Assembly: GCF_902506435.1 (NCBI RefSeq) | Contig: NZ_LR733215.1 | Span: 2,790,234-2,854,233, forward strand | Source: Nocardioides sp. AX2bis | GTDB taxonomy: Bacteria > Actinomycetota > Actinomycetes > Propionibacteriales > Nocardioidaceae | Direction of reading: 5' to 3' | DNA length: 64,000 nucleotides | Shown: piece after piece, positions 63,350 to 64,000 of the stretch | Layout of the letters: each line of letters begins with the position of its first letter | How positions within the stretch are numbered: the stretch's first letter is position 1 | The notes under the pieces: generated by a model | The model's database searches: none | What the model was told of the DNA's origin: nothing | Seen by the model: only the letters and a program-made list of their open reading frames with translations | Program-made: the position numbers and the translations under genes

Positions 63350-63978
63350 TGAGCGCGGCCCAGCCGCCGGCGCCGCCTCCCGCACGGCGCGGTCGGCCCG
63401 GCTACGACCAGGAGACGGTGCTGCGGCGGGCCGTCGAGCTGTTCAACCGCCAGGGCTACGACGCCACCAGCATGGGCGACCTCGCCCGCGAGCTCGGGCT
63501 GAGCAAGTCCGCGATCTACCACCACGTCGACAGCAAGGAGCAGCTGCTGTCCGCCGCGCTCGACGAGGCGCTGGACGAGCTGACCGCGGCGGTGGAGCAG
63601 GCCGTCGACCCGGCGTCGACGGACCCCGCGTCGACGCGGCTCGAGGACGTCGTGCACCGCTCGGTACGGATCCTGGTGACCCACCGGCCGGCCGTCACGC
63701 TGCTGCTGCGCGTGCGCGGCAACAGCGAGGTCGAGCTCGCGGCGCTGCGCCGTCGGCGGAAGCTGGACGAGGACCTGGCCGGCCTGGTCGCCGAGGCGGC
63801 GGAGGAGGGTGCGGTGCGCTCCGACATCGCCCCCGAGCTGACCAGCCGGCTGCTCTTCGGCCTCGTCAACTCCCTCGTCGAGTGGTACCGCCCCGACGGC
63901 CCGGTGGACGTCGACACCCTGGCGCGGTCGATCGCCGTGCTGGCCTTCGACGGGCTCCGCGTCCCGCCGGCCGGCTAG
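63349..63978 (+). CDS. TetR-family regulator
   Basis: 209 residues from GTG 63349. HTH: VLRRAVELFNRQGYDATSMGDLARELGLSKSAIYHHVDSKEQLL. The ligand domain ends DTLARSIAVLAFDGLRV. A Pro-rich start (AAQPPAPPPARRGRPG) is a loose tail. It shares one base with the DUF805 stop (TAGTG), so the two genes are coupled. Its targets are not visible; the next genes lie past the window edge. Confidence 0.88.
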   Translation: MSAAQPPAPPPARRGRPGYDQETVLRRAVELFNRQGYDATSMGDLARELGLSKSAIYHHVDSKEQLLSAALDEALDELTAAVEQAVDPASTDPASTRLEDVVHRSVRILVTHRPAVTLLLRVRGNSEVELAALRRRRKLDEDLAGLVAEAAEEGAVRSDIAPELTSRLLFGLVNSLVEWYRPDGPVDVDTLARSIAVLAFDGLRVPPAG

Positions 63979-64000
63979 GACGGCGGCGGGTCGGACAGGG

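Overview
The window is a very GC-rich (clearly above 70% by eye), gene-dense stretch of an actinobacterial chromosome. Several features fit an actinomycete of the Nocardioides/Marmoricola type. These are a ClpP1-type protease with a ClgR-like box, a relative of the mycothiol-linked protein Rv2466c, a DUF222/13E12 HNH gene behind a mycobacterial-type SOS box, an EttA-type ABC-F protein, a Rex-type operator before cytochrome bd genes, and many GTG starts. The genus is an inference from protein flavour, not a measured result. No rRNA, CRISPR array, intact insertion sequence or prophage was seen. The layout looks like core chromosome with a few accessory pockets.

Region by region: 1-4.0 kb holds (on the minus strand) trigger factor, an alpha/beta hydrolase, a SRPBCC protein and the cut-off clpP, plus tRNA-Pro and tRNA-Gly. 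4.0-13.6 kb is a minus-strand run of housekeeping and stress genes: SpoIIE-type phosphatase, Nei-type glycosylase, rpiB, a lipase-like hydrolase, a scramblase-like protein, metG, a secreted PGRP amidase, a DsbA-like mycothiol-linked protein and a secreted CHAP protein. 13.7-23.2 kb holds pepN, a DUF5130 pair, an MscS channel, a truncated globin, a double-hotdog thioesterase, a thiolase with a coupled MarR regulator, and ettA. 23.2-28.3 kb holds a short SSB and a tightly coupled PrsW protease plus two dynamin-like GTPases.

29.7-37.4 kb is the most unusual part. Eight consecutive minus-strand genes with very short gaps or overlaps encode three paralogous two-helix membrane proteins of unknown function, a lipoprotein, a DUF350 membrane protein, a glutathionylspermidine-synthase-like ATP-grasp ligase and two CNNM/HlyC-type membrane proteins. 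An SOS-box-controlled DUF222/HNH gene lies directly upstream on the same strand. This is my best candidate for an undescribed system. 37.4-46.0 kb is a seven-gene operon for leucine/isovalerate-type acyl-CoA breakdown (acyl-CoA dehydrogenase, acyl-CoA synthetase, MaoC hydratase, biotin-dependent carboxylase alpha and beta, CitE-like lyase, TetR). It is headed by a perfect 24-bp palindrome that probably binds the TetR protein encoded last in the operon.

46.2-55.8 kb holds a large secreted hydrolase, a gene remnant, tRNA-Arg, glutamate decarboxylase, a TetR plus paired SMR efflux genes, a PIG-L deacetylase, an adenosine-deaminase-like enzyme, a membrane DsbA protein, oligoribonuclease and tRNA-His. 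55.8-64 kb holds the molybdate operon (regulator-modA-modB-modC), a YibE/F membrane protein, cydAB behind a Rex-type operator, a DUF805 protein and a TetR regulator. Most genes on each strand are packed into operons with 4-nt stop/start overlaps, which suggests extensive translational coupling.
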